The notes under the pieces: generated by a model
Seen by the model: the letters and a program-made list of their open reading frames with translations, nothing else
What the model was told of the DNA's origin: nothing
Databases searched by the model: none
Position numbers and translations under genes: made by a program
Shown here: positions 8,291-17,247 of the stretch, piece by piece
How the letters are laid out: each line of letters opens with the position of its first letter
Numbering within the stretch: the stretch's first letter is position 1
NCBI GenBank assembly: GCA_028223755.1
Contig: JAOIUY010000005.1
Coordinates: 89,121-153,120, forward strand
Length of the DNA stretch: 64,000 nucleotides
Source: Pseudomonadales bacterium
GTDB lineage: Bacteria > Pseudomonadota > Gammaproteobacteria > Pseudomonadales > UBA7434
Direction of reading: 5' to 3'

Positions 8291-9784
8291 ATGGGAAAAC
8301 TGGCATCAATGGCCTATGACGCATACAATTCCATCATGAGCTACCAACCTGCCGACATCGATCAAAACACCACCAACAAGCCTATTTTGAGTGTTTCTGA
8401 GCTCAATCAGCAGGCGCGAAGCTGTCTCGAAAGTCAATTTAGTGGTGTTCAAGTTGAAGGAGAGATATCTGGCCTTCTAAAGCATCGCTCAGGACACTGG
8501 TATTTCACCTTAAAAGACGATGAAGGTGAACTGCGCGCAGCCATGTTTAGCTTTAAAAATAAAGCCGTCCGTTTTAATCCAGAAGATGGCCAGCAGGTCG
8601 TTCTAACCGGCAAGCTTAGTCTCTATGCACCGCGCGGTAGCTATCAATTTATCGCTGAACACATGGCTCCCGCAGGTGCCGGACAGTTGCAGCGCGAGTT
8701 CGAAGCACTTAAGCGCGAGCTTGAAAAACAAGGCCTGTTCGACTCAGCGCACAAAAAACCACTACCTGAGCTTCCGAAACAAGTCGCTATTATCACCTCA
8801 CCTCAAGGCGCAGCGATTCGCGATATCCAAAGCACCTTCGCGCGACGCTTTTGCGGCATCCAACTAATAGTTATACCCGTTGCCGTGCAGGGAGATGGCG
8901 CAGCACAGGCGATTGCCAATGCTATTGATACCGCCAACCAATGGTCGAAAAATAACCAGAATATTGAAGAGGCGGAGCTAGTAAAGCCATCAGCGAAAAC
9001 ACAGCCACCAACGAAGATGAGCCTCTCCAATATCCGGCCTGACGCAATTATTGTGGGTCGCGGTGGCGGCTCTATTGAAGATTTATGGGCATTTAACGAA
9101 GCGGTTGTTGCCCAAGCAATTTATCGCAGTGAATTACCGATAATTAGCGCCGTCGGTCATGAAAACGATACCACCATCGCTGATTTCGTCGCCGATATGC
9201 GCGCCGCGACACCGACTGCCGCGGCAGAATTGTTAAGTCCCGATCGCGATAGTCTGCTGCACCGAGTACAACATCTTGGTGCACGCTTGAATAGTCACAT
9301 TAGCTATCAAATCAATCATGCTAAGTTGCAATTGCAATCGCTCGCTAAGCGGGTCAAACATCCGAGCTATCAATTAACTCAACATGCGCAGCGACTCGAT
9401 CAACTTGATAGCGATATGCAACGTGCCCTCAACTATCGTCTACAGCGCAGTCGAGAGTTGATCCAGCAATTACAGCAGCGCCTTTACTTGGCCACTCCTG
9501 ATAAGCTAATTCAAACCCGACATCAACAAACATTGCAGCTGCAAGATCGTATGTTGCGTAGCATGCGAAGCCAACTCAATGAACGCCAACAACACTGGCG
9601 ACGCATCGTAGAAACACTTAATGTCGTCAGCCCTCTTGCAACACTAAAGCGTGGCTACGCAATTGTCGAAGACGATGACGGTAATATTATTCGCTCACAA
9701 CAGGCGGTTAACGTCGGAGATAGCGTTAATGCTCGACTCGGCGACGGCAGTATCGCCCTTACTATACAGAGCAAGAAAGCATAA
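8291..9784 (+). CDS. xseA: Exodeoxyribonuclease VII large subunit
   Basis: With XseB it degrades single-stranded DNA in both directions and produces acid-insoluble oligonucleotides. The N-terminal OB fold shows VEGEISG and SGHWYFTLKDDEGELRAAMF. The catalytic domain has PKQVAIITSPQGAAIRDI, then IIVGRGGGSIEDLWAFNE and SAVGHENDTTIADFVADMRA with the conserved His/Asp. A coiled-coil C-terminal region rich in Q and R follows, and the last 50 residues (TLKRGYAIV) bind partner subunits. A polar insertion of about 30 residues (roughly 217-245) follows the IANAID helix, where Escherichia coli is shorter. The start is uncertain: ATG 8336 gives a length closer to relatives, but no candidate has a good ribosome site. 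xseB is not adjacent. Confidence 0.95.
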   Translation: MGKLASMAYDAYNSIMSYQPADIDQNTTNKPILSVSELNQQARSCLESQFSGVQVEGEISGLLKHRSGHWYFTLKDDEGELRAAMFSFKNKAVRFNPEDGQQVVLTGKLSLYAPRGSYQFIAEHMAPAGAGQLQREFEALKRELEKQGLFDSAHKKPLPELPKQVAIITSPQGAAIRDIQSTFARRFCGIQLIVIPVAVQGDGAAQAIANAIDTANQWSKNNQNIEEAELVKPSAKTQPPTKMSLSNIRPDAIIVGRGGGSIEDLWAFNEAVVAQAIYRSELPIISAVGHENDTTIADFVADMRAATPTAAAELLSPDRDSLLHRVQHLGARLNSHISYQINHAKLQLQSLAKRVKHPSYQLTQHAQRLDQLDSDMQRALNYRLQRSRELIQQLQQRLYLATPDKLIQTRHQQTLQLQDRMLRSMRSQLNERQQHWRRIVETLNVVSPLATLKRGYAIVEDDDGNIIRSQQAVNVGDSVNARLGDGSIALTIQSKKA

Positions 9785-9810
9785 AAAGACTATATAAGAA
9801 GCCTAAAACG

Positions 9811-9841
9811 AAAAAAGCCCCGTAAAACGGGGCTTTTTTAT
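9811..9841 (+). terminator. Rho-independent terminator after xseA
   Basis: GCCCCG and CGGGGC arms, flanked by an A-tract and a T-tract, enclose a TAAAA loop. The symmetry makes it able to work in both directions, serving xseA and the convergent CRP-like gene. Confidence 0.9.
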
Positions 9842-9870
9842 TAGCGGATATCGTCTAATAAAAACAATCG

Positions 9871-10521
9871 TTAGTAATTAGCCGGTAAGCGACGGTGAAT
9901 CACAATATGACGATTTTCAAAACTGATGTAACCACCAATGGTTAAGTCTTTTAGAATTCTTGCCACCATCTCACGCGAAGCACCTACTCGGTCAGCAATA
10001 TCCTGTTGAGTTAACTTCTCCTCAACATAAAACTCATCGTTACGCTCAGTTGCCAAGCTATTAAGCACCTTAGTCACTCGACCATAAACATCTTGCAAGG
10101 CCAAGCTTTTTACTTTTTCAGTCAATGCACGAACACGTCGCGTAATATTGCGAATCAATGTCTTTGCAATATTAGGATGCTGATCAAGCACCTGATTAAA
10201 GTCTTGCTTATAGATAATACAGAAATCAGCTTTTTCCATGGTGCGGACAGAAGCAGAGCGTCGATCATCATCTAATAGCGCCAGCTCACCAAAATAGTCG
10301 CCGCCGCCGAGGGTATTCATAATAAACTCTTTGCCGTTTTTATCACTGCAATAGACTTTCACCTTGCCCGACTCAATGACATAAAGAGAGTCAGCTACGT
10401 CGTTCTCATTGATAATCACGGTATTTTTGGGATAACTTCTGCGAATACTCGATTCCTCTAAAGCGGCCAATTCCGCATCGGATAGGCCAGAAAAAATTTC
10501 AACGCTTTTCAACACACTCAC
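9871..10521 (-). CDS. CRP/FNR-family cyclic-nucleotide-responsive regulator
   Basis: The 216 residues have a cNMP-binding beta barrel (about 8-120), a dimerisation helix (115-140) and a winged helix (150-212). The phosphate-binding cassette reads FGELALLDDDRRSASV, with the Gly-Glu and Arg-Ser that contact cyclic nucleotide. In the C-helix the residues equivalent to CRP T127-S128 are Leu-Thr, so the nucleotide response may differ. The recognition helix SREMVARILKDL keeps the Arg, Glu and Arg that in CRP read TGTGA/TCACA. It neighbours a class III cyclase gene, which could supply its ligand. An inverted repeat 30 bases upstream may be an autoregulatory site. Confidence 0.9.
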   Translation of the reverse strand: MSVLKSVEIFSGLSDAELAALEESSIRRSYPKNTVIINENDVADSLYVIESGKVKVYCSDKNGKEFIMNTLGGGDYFGELALLDDDRRSASVRTMEKADFCIIYKQDFNQVLDQHPNIAKTLIRNITRRVRALTEKVKSLALQDVYGRVTKVLNSLATERNDEFYVEEKLTQQDIADRVGASREMVARILKDLTIGGYISFENRHIVIHRRLPANY

Positions 10522-10550
10522 TATAGTTATCTCCGCAGGGTTTCAATAAT

Positions 10551-10569
10551 CAGTTTGAACGACAAACTG
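10551..10569. promoter_or_regulatory. Inverted repeat upstream of the CRP-like gene
   Basis: CAGTTTG and CAAACTG, separated by five bases, form a 19-bp palindrome 30 bases upstream of the regulator start. The spacing fits a dimeric operator. It is not a CRP consensus site. Confidence 0.35.
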
Positions 10570-11048
10570 CTATGTTGTTAACTTCTAAAATATAGCTTCT
10601 AGTTTCTAATTATAATCAACTTTCAATTTCGAACTGCCACACATTTTGATCTACAAATCGACAATCCGAGAGCCAATTTCTTAGCCACATATTTCAAGAT
10701 GCAATTTTCAACGATTTCACCCTATCTTTTCAAGGCAATACCGCAAAAACGAAGCAAATATAGCACTTTAATTTCATCCATCAAAATAAACTCTCACTTT
10801 TATTCAAGAAAGGCAGGAATTTATCCAAAATCATCGCTCTTTGATCAAATTTTCTTAACTAACAGCCTATTTAACCCTTTCAATTAGATCATCTCACTCA
10901 CAACAAGGAATCAAGACAATATCAAATAAAGGCTTTTCCCTAAGATATATAACGCTATACTAACGACCATCCGGAAAAACCATTTAACAATACTAAAATA
11001 GATGCTAATCATCTGTAATAGCCAAACCGCTAATGGAAAAACGCGTAC
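10570..11048. other. AT-rich intergenic region between two signalling genes
   Basis: Nearly 480 bases separate the CRP-like gene from the divergent cyclase gene. A 62-codon frame at 10699-10887 has no ribosome site and no protein-like composition, so I do not call it. The region must hold the promoter of the cyclase-CheY-kinase unit, but no single -35/-10 pair stands out. Confidence 0.4.
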
Positions 11049-12644
11049 ATGAGTAATGTTGTACCCACACGCGAACTTGTTCGATTACAAGGCCTTCAGG
11101 TTAAGGTCGGTCAATTATTGGTTAAAAATAAGTTAAGTGACATTATCAAGGAAGATCTAAGCCGTCTTTACGACGCACTTGAGCTCAGTGTCGCCAAACT
11201 CGACGATCTCAATTTACAAGGTATTCCACTCGATAGTATTGATAGCGCAGAAATTCGCCACGATATTCGCAATGCTATTGGCATTACCAAAGGCTATGCC
11301 GAGTTAATCAAAGATACTGCCGAAGCGCCTAGCGCCACCTTGAGTAATTTACTCGACAAAATCATGCTTTGGTCGGCTAAAACCATCTCTACACTAGAGC
11401 GAACCCGTCGCAAGCAGACCGATAGCAATCTCTTCTCGTTGACGACGCTCAAGCAACAGCATCCCGATCATCGAGGTCATATTCTGATTCTTGACGATGA
11501 GCCCGCTAATCGCGAACTACTCTCTCGGCATATTCAACAATTAGGTCTTGAGACCTTCGCCTGTGCCACAGCTGACGAAGCCTACGAAGTGCTGCGTAAC
11601 AATGATATTGATCTTATCCTTCTTGATCTCATCATGCCCGGCGTCAGTGGCCACCAAGTCCTTGCCGACCTCAAAGCTTCTCAACTATGGCGCGCGATAC
11701 CCGTAATCATAATCTCCGGCATGAGCGACCAAGAAGAAGTGATTAAATGCATTCAAGCCGGTGCTGATGACTACCTGCAAAAACCGTTCAACAAAGTCTT
11801 ACTCCAAGCGCGCTTGCATGCTGGCCTCAATCGTAAACGCTGGGTCGATAAAGAACGCGACTTGAGCATTGAACTTGAAAAAAGTCATCGCTTTATCAAA
11901 AACACCTTTGGTCGCTATCTATCAACAGAAATCGTCTCGAAGCTGTTAGACAAACCTGACGGTTTAGATATGGGAGGCCAACTTCAAACTGTCAGTATAT
12001 TGATGGCCGATATTCGCGGCTTCACCACGATCAGCGAATCCCTACCGCCACAAAAAGTCGTTAAGGTGCTCAACAACTATCTTGGCACCATGGCCGATAT
12101 TATTATGGCCCACGATGGCACCGTTGATGAGTTTATTGGTGATGCCATACTTGCCCTATTCGGCGCTCCGGTTGCCAAAGCTGACGATAGCGATAGAGCG
12201 ATTGCCTGCGCACTCGCAATGCAAGCCGAAATGGATGCAATCAACGAACGCAATATCGCCGAGGGGCTGCCCAGCATTAACATTGGCATTGGTATAAACA
12301 CTGGCGAAGTTGTGGCCGGCAATATCGGTTCTAAAAAACGCGCTAAATACGGCGTTGTTGGTCATGCCGTCAACGTCACCTCGCGAGTAGAAGATCAAAC
12401 CCAACCCGGCGAAATACTCGTTGCGCAATCAACCTTGGATCATTGCACACTGAATCTCGAAACCGGTAGAAACCTCAAGCTACAACCTAAAGGGGTTAAA
12501 GAAACAATTAGTGTCACTGCCATCAATGGTATTAACGACCAAAGCAGCCCTGATGACACTCATAATGATACTGGCAATGACAAGCCTAATCGCAATAGAG
12601 ATGAAGATAAAAGCGCCACGAAAAACCATAAGGCCAACCTATGA
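11049..12644 (+). CDS. Receiver-domain adenylate/guanylate cyclase with DHp-like N-terminus
   Basis: The protein has 531 residues. Residues 60-120 resemble a histidine-kinase DHp helix pair with His71 in HDIRNAIG, but no ATPase domain follows. A receiver domain (143-260) has acidic pocket D149/D150, phospho-acceptor D193 (LLDLIMPG) and K245. A linker helix leads to a class III cyclase domain (about 290-480) with metal-binding D321 (ADIRGFT) and D365 (GDAILALFG) and the loop YGVVGHAVNVTSR. His439 sits where many adenylate cyclases have Asp, so substrate choice cannot be read with certainty. The last 45 residues are polar and disordered. The stop overlaps the CheY-like start by four bases. Phosphorylation by the kinase encoded two genes downstream probably controls nucleotide synthesis. 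Confidence 0.92.
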   Translation: MSNVVPTRELVRLQGLQVKVGQLLVKNKLSDIIKEDLSRLYDALELSVAKLDDLNLQGIPLDSIDSAEIRHDIRNAIGITKGYAELIKDTAEAPSATLSNLLDKIMLWSAKTISTLERTRRKQTDSNLFSLTTLKQQHPDHRGHILILDDEPANRELLSRHIQQLGLETFACATADEAYEVLRNNDIDLILLDLIMPGVSGHQVLADLKASQLWRAIPVIIISGMSDQEEVIKCIQAGADDYLQKPFNKVLLQARLHAGLNRKRWVDKERDLSIELEKSHRFIKNTFGRYLSTEIVSKLLDKPDGLDMGGQLQTVSILMADIRGFTTISESLPPQKVVKVLNNYLGTMADIIMAHDGTVDEFIGDAILALFGAPVAKADDSDRAIACALAMQAEMDAINERNIAEGLPSINIGIGINTGEVVAGNIGSKKRAKYGVVGHAVNVTSRVEDQTQPGEILVAQSTLDHCTLNLETGRNLKLQPKGVKETISVTAINGINDQSSPDDTHNDTGNDKPNRNRDEDKSATKNHKANL

Positions 12645-13006
12645 CCCACCTACTCTTAGTTGAAGATAACGAAATGAATCGCGATATGTTAACGCGACGC
12701 TTAGAGCGTAAAGGCTTTACGATTGAAGCGGCAGGTGATGGCGAAGAAGCGCTTAGAAAAATTGCGGCCTCACGACCTGACCTGGTACTCATGGATATGA
12801 ACTTGCCAATTTTAAATGGCTGGGCGACGTGTCGCGAATTACGCGCCAACTCCGAGACAGAAACACTTCCGATTATTGCGCTCACTGCTCACGCAATGGC
12901 AGAAGACGAGCAAAAAGCACGCGCAGCCGGCTGCAATGATTACACGACTAAGCCGATTGATTTTCCATTACTGCTGGCCAAAATTGATAAATTACTGTCT
13001 TCTTAA
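12641..13006 (+). CDS. CheY-like single-domain response regulator
   Basis: The 121 residues form one receiver domain: acidic pocket EDNE near the N-terminus, phospho-acceptor Asp in LVLMDMNLPILNGW (about residue 52), Thr in IIALTAHAM and Lys in YTTKPID. There is no output domain. Its ATG overlaps the cyclase stop, so the two are translationally coupled. It probably passes phosphate between the hybrid kinase downstream and a partner. Closest in style are receivers that accompany hybrid kinases rather than motor-switch CheY. Confidence 0.9.
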   Translation: MTHLLLVEDNEMNRDMLTRRLERKGFTIEAAGDGEEALRKIAASRPDLVLMDMNLPILNGWATCRELRANSETETLPIIALTAHAMAEDEQKARAAGCNDYTTKPIDFPLLLAKIDKLLSS

Positions 13007-13033
13007 AACCACTAATAAACGGATGCACATTTT

Positions 13034-15457
13034 GTGATTTCCCTGCCACGATTAACACTGCGACTTCGACTCTCAATTTCAATCATTGCGATTGTAGCGT
13101 TATTTACGCTAACCAATCTCACCTACCAACTCAGTAGTGAAAATCGCAACCTAAGACTCGACAACCTACAAAATGCCGTTGCCAGTCAGCTTGCAACCGT
13201 AACCATTCGACAACTTTTAGAAAACCAGCAAAAAGAAATTTTAGTTCTTGATGCATTAAAAGATGGCGGCAAAGAAAAACTCAGTGAAGAAGAAATAGAT
13301 AATGGGCTTTCCGCTTTATTAAGTCTGCAGACCGAAATTCGCCGTTTAAAACCCTATGTCTACGCTGATACGGTTAACAGCTATAACACACTACTATCGG
13401 GTTATGACGCTTTACATGAAAGATGGTATCTTTTTTATGTCGGCTACAACAATAATAAAACGCCCTCGACAATTAAAATTGAACGCGAATTTGCTAATAC
13501 CATGCAACTACTCAGCGAATTTGAATCGCTAGAAATTCTTGCTGCCGAACAACAAACCTTAGAGCTACAAAAAACCGTACGCTTTACCGATCGCATCACA
13601 CTGGCTATTTATTTATTTACCATTGCACTCACGGTAAGCCTTGGCTATTTACTCATTCGCTATACCAACCGCTCTTTAAACGAACTTAACCTTGGCACGG
13701 TTCGCATTGGCGGCGGCGATCTCAAATACCATATCCCGGTCAATAACGATGACGAAATCGGCGACCTGACTATCGCCTTTAATGAGATGTCAGACAAATT
13801 AAGTAATGCCATGGCACAGGTTCAGCAATCAAAAGAAAAAGCTGACCAAGCCAACCGATCGAAGACCAACTTTCTTGCCAATATGAGTCATGAGCTTCGC
13901 ACCCCGCTCAATGCCATTATCGGCTACAGCGAAATGATCATCGAAGATTATCGCGAAGAGAAAACACTTAACGAAGAACAAGCCGTTGAAGATTTAGCCC
14001 GTATACTCAGCTCAGGCCGTCATTTGCTACAACTTATTAACGATGTATTAGATTTGGCAAAAATTGAATCCGGTAACATGACCGTATTCAATGAAACATT
14101 TGATAGCGTCGATATTATTGAAGAGTTAATGAACACCATGTCGCCAATTGCAAAAAAAGGCGACAACTTACTAGTATTAGAAAAGTCACAAGACATTCCT
14201 AACCTCTATAACGATGCCGTTAAATTTCGTCAGCTGTTTTTAAACTTATTAAGTAACGCCTGTAAATTTACCCACAACGGTAAAATCACAATACTCGTTA
14301 CCTATAATGAAAAAACTCGACATGCGGTTTACCACGTCAGCGATACTGGCATAGGTATGACACCTTCGCAACTGACCCGCGTATTTGAAGCCTTTGTTCA
14401 AGCCGATTCTAGTACCTCGAAAAAATATGGTGGCACCGGACTGGGTCTATCCATTTGTAAGCAGTTTGTTGAACTTATGGATGGTTCGATGGATGTGACG
14501 AGCGCCGAAGGTGAAGGGACAACCTTTACTATATTACTGCCCACGCGCACGCCCTTACAAAAACGCACCGACGCTATTCCAGCAGAAAACCAACAAGAAT
14601 TAAGCTTAGATCTTAATGCTGGTGCCGATACCATTAGCACTACCGTCTCTGAAGAAGACGCATTAGGTAGAGTGTTAGTGATTGATGACGACCCTGAATC
14701 ACGTCAGCTACTGCTACGTCATCTCGAAAAAGAAAGCTATATTGGCTTAGAAGCTGAAGATGCCAAGCAAGGCATTGCTATAGCTAACGAACAACAACCC
14801 GATTTGATCCTGCTGGATTTAATGATGCCAAACATTGATGGCTGGACAGCGTTATCAGTCCTCAAAGAGTCACCCAGCACACGCCATATTCCCGTCATAC
14901 TGCAATCAATGCTGGATGAAAAAAACCTAGGCCTAGATTTAGGCGCTGCCGAGTTTTTACCTAAGCCCGTTGACCGTCAACGTATGGCCACCATACTGCG
15001 ACATCTAAACCCACAAGATCGTCGCGGCTCGGCATTACTTATTGCACCAGAAACAGACTCGCGACAACTTCTACTGGAGGAACTTGCCGACGAAGCATGG
15101 CAATGCATGGTCGCAACATCAATGGCGCAAGTGGTCGAACGTATACAACAAAAATCGCCCGATATTATTTTTGTCGGCTTAGGTATGCCCTATGACAGCG
15201 TAGTAGAAATTCTTTCCATGCTAAGTGGTAATGCCGATGCATCAGACGATTCTAGTCATGACCCGGAAACAGAAAACACTGACGAAGAAAATCATTTAGT
15301 CACATTATCGACGCCTATTACAGCGCCGATTTATGTCGTTAGTGAGACACCATTAGGCAGCAGTCAATCACGCCGCCTGGACCTCCCTGCTGACCAAATC
15401 ATTCTATTTAACAAAGAGGATAAAAGCAGTTTAGAGCAGATATTAAACCTAAGCTAA
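13034..15457 (+). CDS. Hybrid histidine kinase with HAMP and two receiver-like domains
   Basis: Translation starts at a GTG 27 bases after the CheY-like gene. Membrane segments at about 12-32 and 188-209 enclose a periplasmic helical sensor of 150 residues. HAMP follows (210-262), then DHp with His286 in [10 protein letters not shown], then an ATPase domain with N-box [16 protein letters not shown] and [10 protein letters not shown] receiver (about 555-670) is complete, with [17 protein letters not shown] and KPVD. The last 120 residues have a second receiver fold ([14 protein letters not shown]) whose acceptor position lies in IIFVGLGMP without Asp, so it is a pseudo-receiver. It likely senses an envelope signal and drives the cyclase and CheY-like protein encoded just upstream. 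Confidence 0.93.
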   Translation: MISLPRLTLRLRLSISIIAIVALFTLTNLTYQLSSENRNLRLDNLQNAVASQLATVTIRQLLENQQKEILVLDALKDGGKEKLSEEEIDNGLSALLSLQTEIRRLKPYVYADTVNSYNTLLSGYDALHERWYLFYVGYNNNKTPSTIKIEREFANTMQLLSEFESLEILAAEQQTLELQKTVRFTDRITLAIYLFTIALTVSLGYLLIRYTNRSLNELNLGTVRIGGGDLKYHIPVNNDDEIGDLTIAFNEMSDKLSNAMAQVQQSKEKADQANRSKTNFLANMSHELRTPLNAIIGYSEMIIEDYREEKTLNEEQAVEDLARILSSGRHLLQLINDVLDLAKIESGNMTVFNETFDSVDIIEELMNTMSPIAKKGDNLLVLEKSQDIPNLYNDAVKFRQLFLNLLSNACKFTHNGKITILVTYNEKTRHAVYHVSDTGIGMTPSQLTRVFEAFVQADSSTSKKYGGTGLGLSICKQFVELMDGSMDVTSAEGEGTTFTILLPTRTPLQKRTDAIPAENQQELSLDLNAGADTISTTVSEEDALGRVLVIDDDPESRQLLLRHLEKESYIGLEAEDAKQGIAIANEQQPDLILLDLMMPNIDGWTALSVLKESPSTRHIPVILQSMLDEKNLGLDLGAAEFLPKPVDRQRMATILRHLNPQDRRGSALLIAPETDSRQLLLEELADEAWQCMVATSMAQVVERIQQKSPDIIFVGLGMPYDSVVEILSMLSGNADASDDSSHDPETENTDEENHLVTLSTPITAPIYVVSETPLGSSQSRRLDLPADQIILFNKEDKSSLEQILNLS

Positions 15458-15486
15458 GAGAAGAGAAGGTAAACGACCATAGCGCT

Positions 15487-15913
15487 TTATTTCTTAGGTC
15501 TAAAAGAATCACTATTGCTAAGAATATGATCCCAATCAAACTGCGCATTAGCTAGCACTAAGTTCCATATCATCGACATAGTTGGAATGCCCTCCTCAAG
15601 CGCACAGCCACCAGACCAAGAACTGAGACTGCCATACCTGCCCCAGTTAACAGCAAAGGTAATTGCTGTCATATGATCAAGCCCTTCTGGCGGCGGCGTA
15701 TCATTAGCCCAACCCATCATCAAAAATTCTTCGCCCCCCGCTTGAAGTGGAGAAATAAAAACGACCCGAGATACGACCATTTTTTTTAACGCCCGTAATA
15801 ATCAAGGTTGAACCTAACTCATTCATCCAATGACCTTTTAAGTCTTGGCAGTTAGGCGAAGCAGCATAGACAAAATGGAAAAACAACGACAAGCCAAGCA
15901 GTACCGTCTTAAT
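15487..15913 (-). pseudogene. Avidin/streptavidin-family protein, frameshifted
   Basis: Two overlapping frames together give a secreted avidin-like protein. The first encodes a signal peptide (KTVLLGLSLFFHFVYAA) and GHWMNELGSTLIIT, matching streptavidin's N23, L25 and S27. The second encodes FAVNWGRY, SSWSGG, MSMIWNLV and FDWDHILSNSDSF, matching W92, W108, W120 and D128, with Trp and Asp exactly eight apart as in streptavidin. The frames join at a run of six Gs (15734-15739). Five Gs would give a continuous protein. There is no ATG: the signal peptide would have to begin at ATT 15913 or a later TTG. Family members bind biotin very tightly. This copy is probably inactive, phase-variable, or misread at the homopolymer. 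Confidence 0.8.
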
Positions 15914-16264
15914 TAAACTAAAGCGATTTTATTTCCTCACAAATTTCTCCATAAATTTCTTACAACAACAATCCATCGATCAAATGAACTAAATCCGCGC
16001 GAAATACTATAGTTGATGATTATTTTTTTCACCCACTAGTTAAAAAAAATAATGTTAATAAGCAACGAGATCAAAAAAACGTCGCGACAAATTGTCGCAT
16101 CTAGGTAGCTAATGGGCAGCTAATAGCAGAAAAAACAAATAATAATAATTTTTTTATAACAAAAAAACCAAGCGGCAGAAAATAAAATTTTATGACAAAT
16201 CAGCTTTAGAATTTATCAAGAGAAGCAAGGGAGGAGAAGATAGAGAGCAGGAAGGACAAAGAAG
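15914..16264. other. 350-bp intergenic region with palindrome and purine tract
   Basis: No gene is seen. GCGACAA-A-TTGTCGC at 16084-16098 is a perfect 15-base palindrome that could be an operator. From about 16219 to 16269 the plus strand is almost entirely purine. Runs of A and T dominate the rest. Confidence 0.45.
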
Positions 16265-16298
16265 AAAGTAGCAATCAATACGTATTGATTGCTACTTT
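16265..16298 (-). terminator. Long perfect palindrome, probable terminator
   Basis: A 34-base perfect palindrome has 17-bp arms (AAAGTAGCAATCAATAC). It lies 17 bases beyond the stop of the peroxiredoxin gene. The minus-strand exit is pyrimidine-rich (TTTCTTCTTTG), and the plus-strand side ends in five Ts. Confidence 0.65.
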
Positions 16299-16314
16299 TT
16301 AAGCGATCAAGAAA

Positions 16315-16917
16315 TTATAGATACTGCTCTATAACTTGTTGTAATTGCTTAGCTGAAGGTCGCTGACGATAATTTTCTCCGGCAAAGAACCAAACGACAT
16401 TACCTGCGGCATTGATAAGAACAACCGTAGGGTGTGGGATAGACTCATCACGCTGCACACCATAGGCGTTAGCTATTGTAAGTTCTTGATCAGTCACAAA
16501 AACATAGGGCTGATCAAACTTCCCAGCCAACGCTTGAGAATCCTCAACCGTGTCTGGGCTAATAGCCAGCAACTGAATACCCTGATCTTTTAACGTCGGG
16601 AATAAATTCTGAATATCATCTAAATGACTGACGCAAAACGGACACCAATTTCCACGATAAAAAACCAATAATACTGGCTGATCAGGTTGAAACCCAGAAA
16701 GACTAATCGTATTTCCGTGCGCATCAATACTGGTAAAATCGGGCGCGGGCTGACCCACTTCGAGCTTAACCGACACATCGCCAATCGTCATTGATGAAGC
16801 AATTGCCTCGCTAGGAATTTCCTTATTAGTACAGCCTACTATTGCAACCACTAGTAAGCCACCGGCAACATAGGCTGCCAAGCGTTTTAATAGCTTGTAA
16901 CTCAAAAAATTATTCAT
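16315..16917 (-). CDS. Lipoprotein peroxiredoxin/thioredoxin-fold protein
   Basis: The 200 residues begin with a signal peptide and lipobox (IVGC, lipidated Cys29), placing it in the cell envelope. The AhpC/TSA domain follows: GQPAPDFTSID, LLVFYRGNWCPFC with C92 and C95, ISPDTVEDSQAL, and a C-terminal strand ending PHPTVVLINAAGNVVW. The CxxC with Trp before it and the FYRG motif are typical of the AhpC/TSA subgroup that reduces peroxides or exchanges disulfides. The start is supported by AAAGAGAGATG. It is 13 bases downstream of the GIY-YIG gene and probably shares its transcript. A strong hairpin ends the unit. Confidence 0.85.
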   Translation of the reverse strand: MNNFLSYKLLKRLAAYVAGGLLVVAIVGCTNKEIPSEAIASSMTIGDVSVKLEVGQPAPDFTSIDAHGNTISLSGFQPDQPVLLVFYRGNWCPFCVSHLDDIQNLFPTLKDQGIQLLAISPDTVEDSQALAGKFDQPYVFVTDQELTIANAYGVQRDESIPHPTVVLINAAGNVVWFFAGENYRQRPSAKQLQQVIEQYL

Positions 16918-16930
16918 CTCTCTTTTCCTC

Positions 16931-17209
16931 TTAATGATCGGTTACTTCATATTGACCTTTAGCGATCAATAAAAGTTTCTGCTGTTTGGATAATTTTTTT
17001 ATTGCACTTTCGGCAATACTAGCTGTAGAACGATTATCCATTGGCTGCTGAAAAACAAGCTTTAATGGCCCTTTACCCCGCAGTGCTTTAGCGCCTTTAG
17101 CACCGCCTTCACTGTGCTCTTCAAAACGTCGGTCCACATCCGTAGTGATGCCCGTGTAAACTCGGCCGCCAGCATACTCAATCATGTATAAAAACCATTC
17201 TGAATCCAT
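16931..17209 (-). CDS. GIY-YIG nuclease-superfamily protein (UPF0213/YhbQ-like)
   Basis: The 92 residues show WFLYMIEYAGGRVYTGITTDVDRR, with the paired Y/Y-G of the GIY-YIG fold, the catalytic-type Arg after TDV, and a following GGAKGAKALRGKGPL loop typical of the YhbQ subgroup. This small stand-alone group has DNA-nicking activity in some members, and its cellular role is not settled. It sits between the broken hydrolase gene and the lipoprotein peroxiredoxin with short gaps, in one orientation. Confidence 0.88.
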   Translation of the reverse strand: MDSEWFLYMIEYAGGRVYTGITTDVDRRFEEHSEGGAKGAKALRGKGPLKLVFQQPMDNRSTASIAESAIKKLSKQQKLLLIAKGQYEVTDH

Positions 17210-17247
17210 ATTCTTATTTTTCTCGTTCGTATTTATCTCGTTCTCAT

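Noticed and set aside
10699..10887. 62-codon frame in the gap before the cyclase gene
   Set aside because: No ribosome site, composition typical of translated AT-rich non-coding DNA, and no recognisable motif.
12077..12428. Two overlapping minus-strand frames inside the cyclase gene
   Set aside because: They are shadows of the well-supported cyclase domain and have no start signals.
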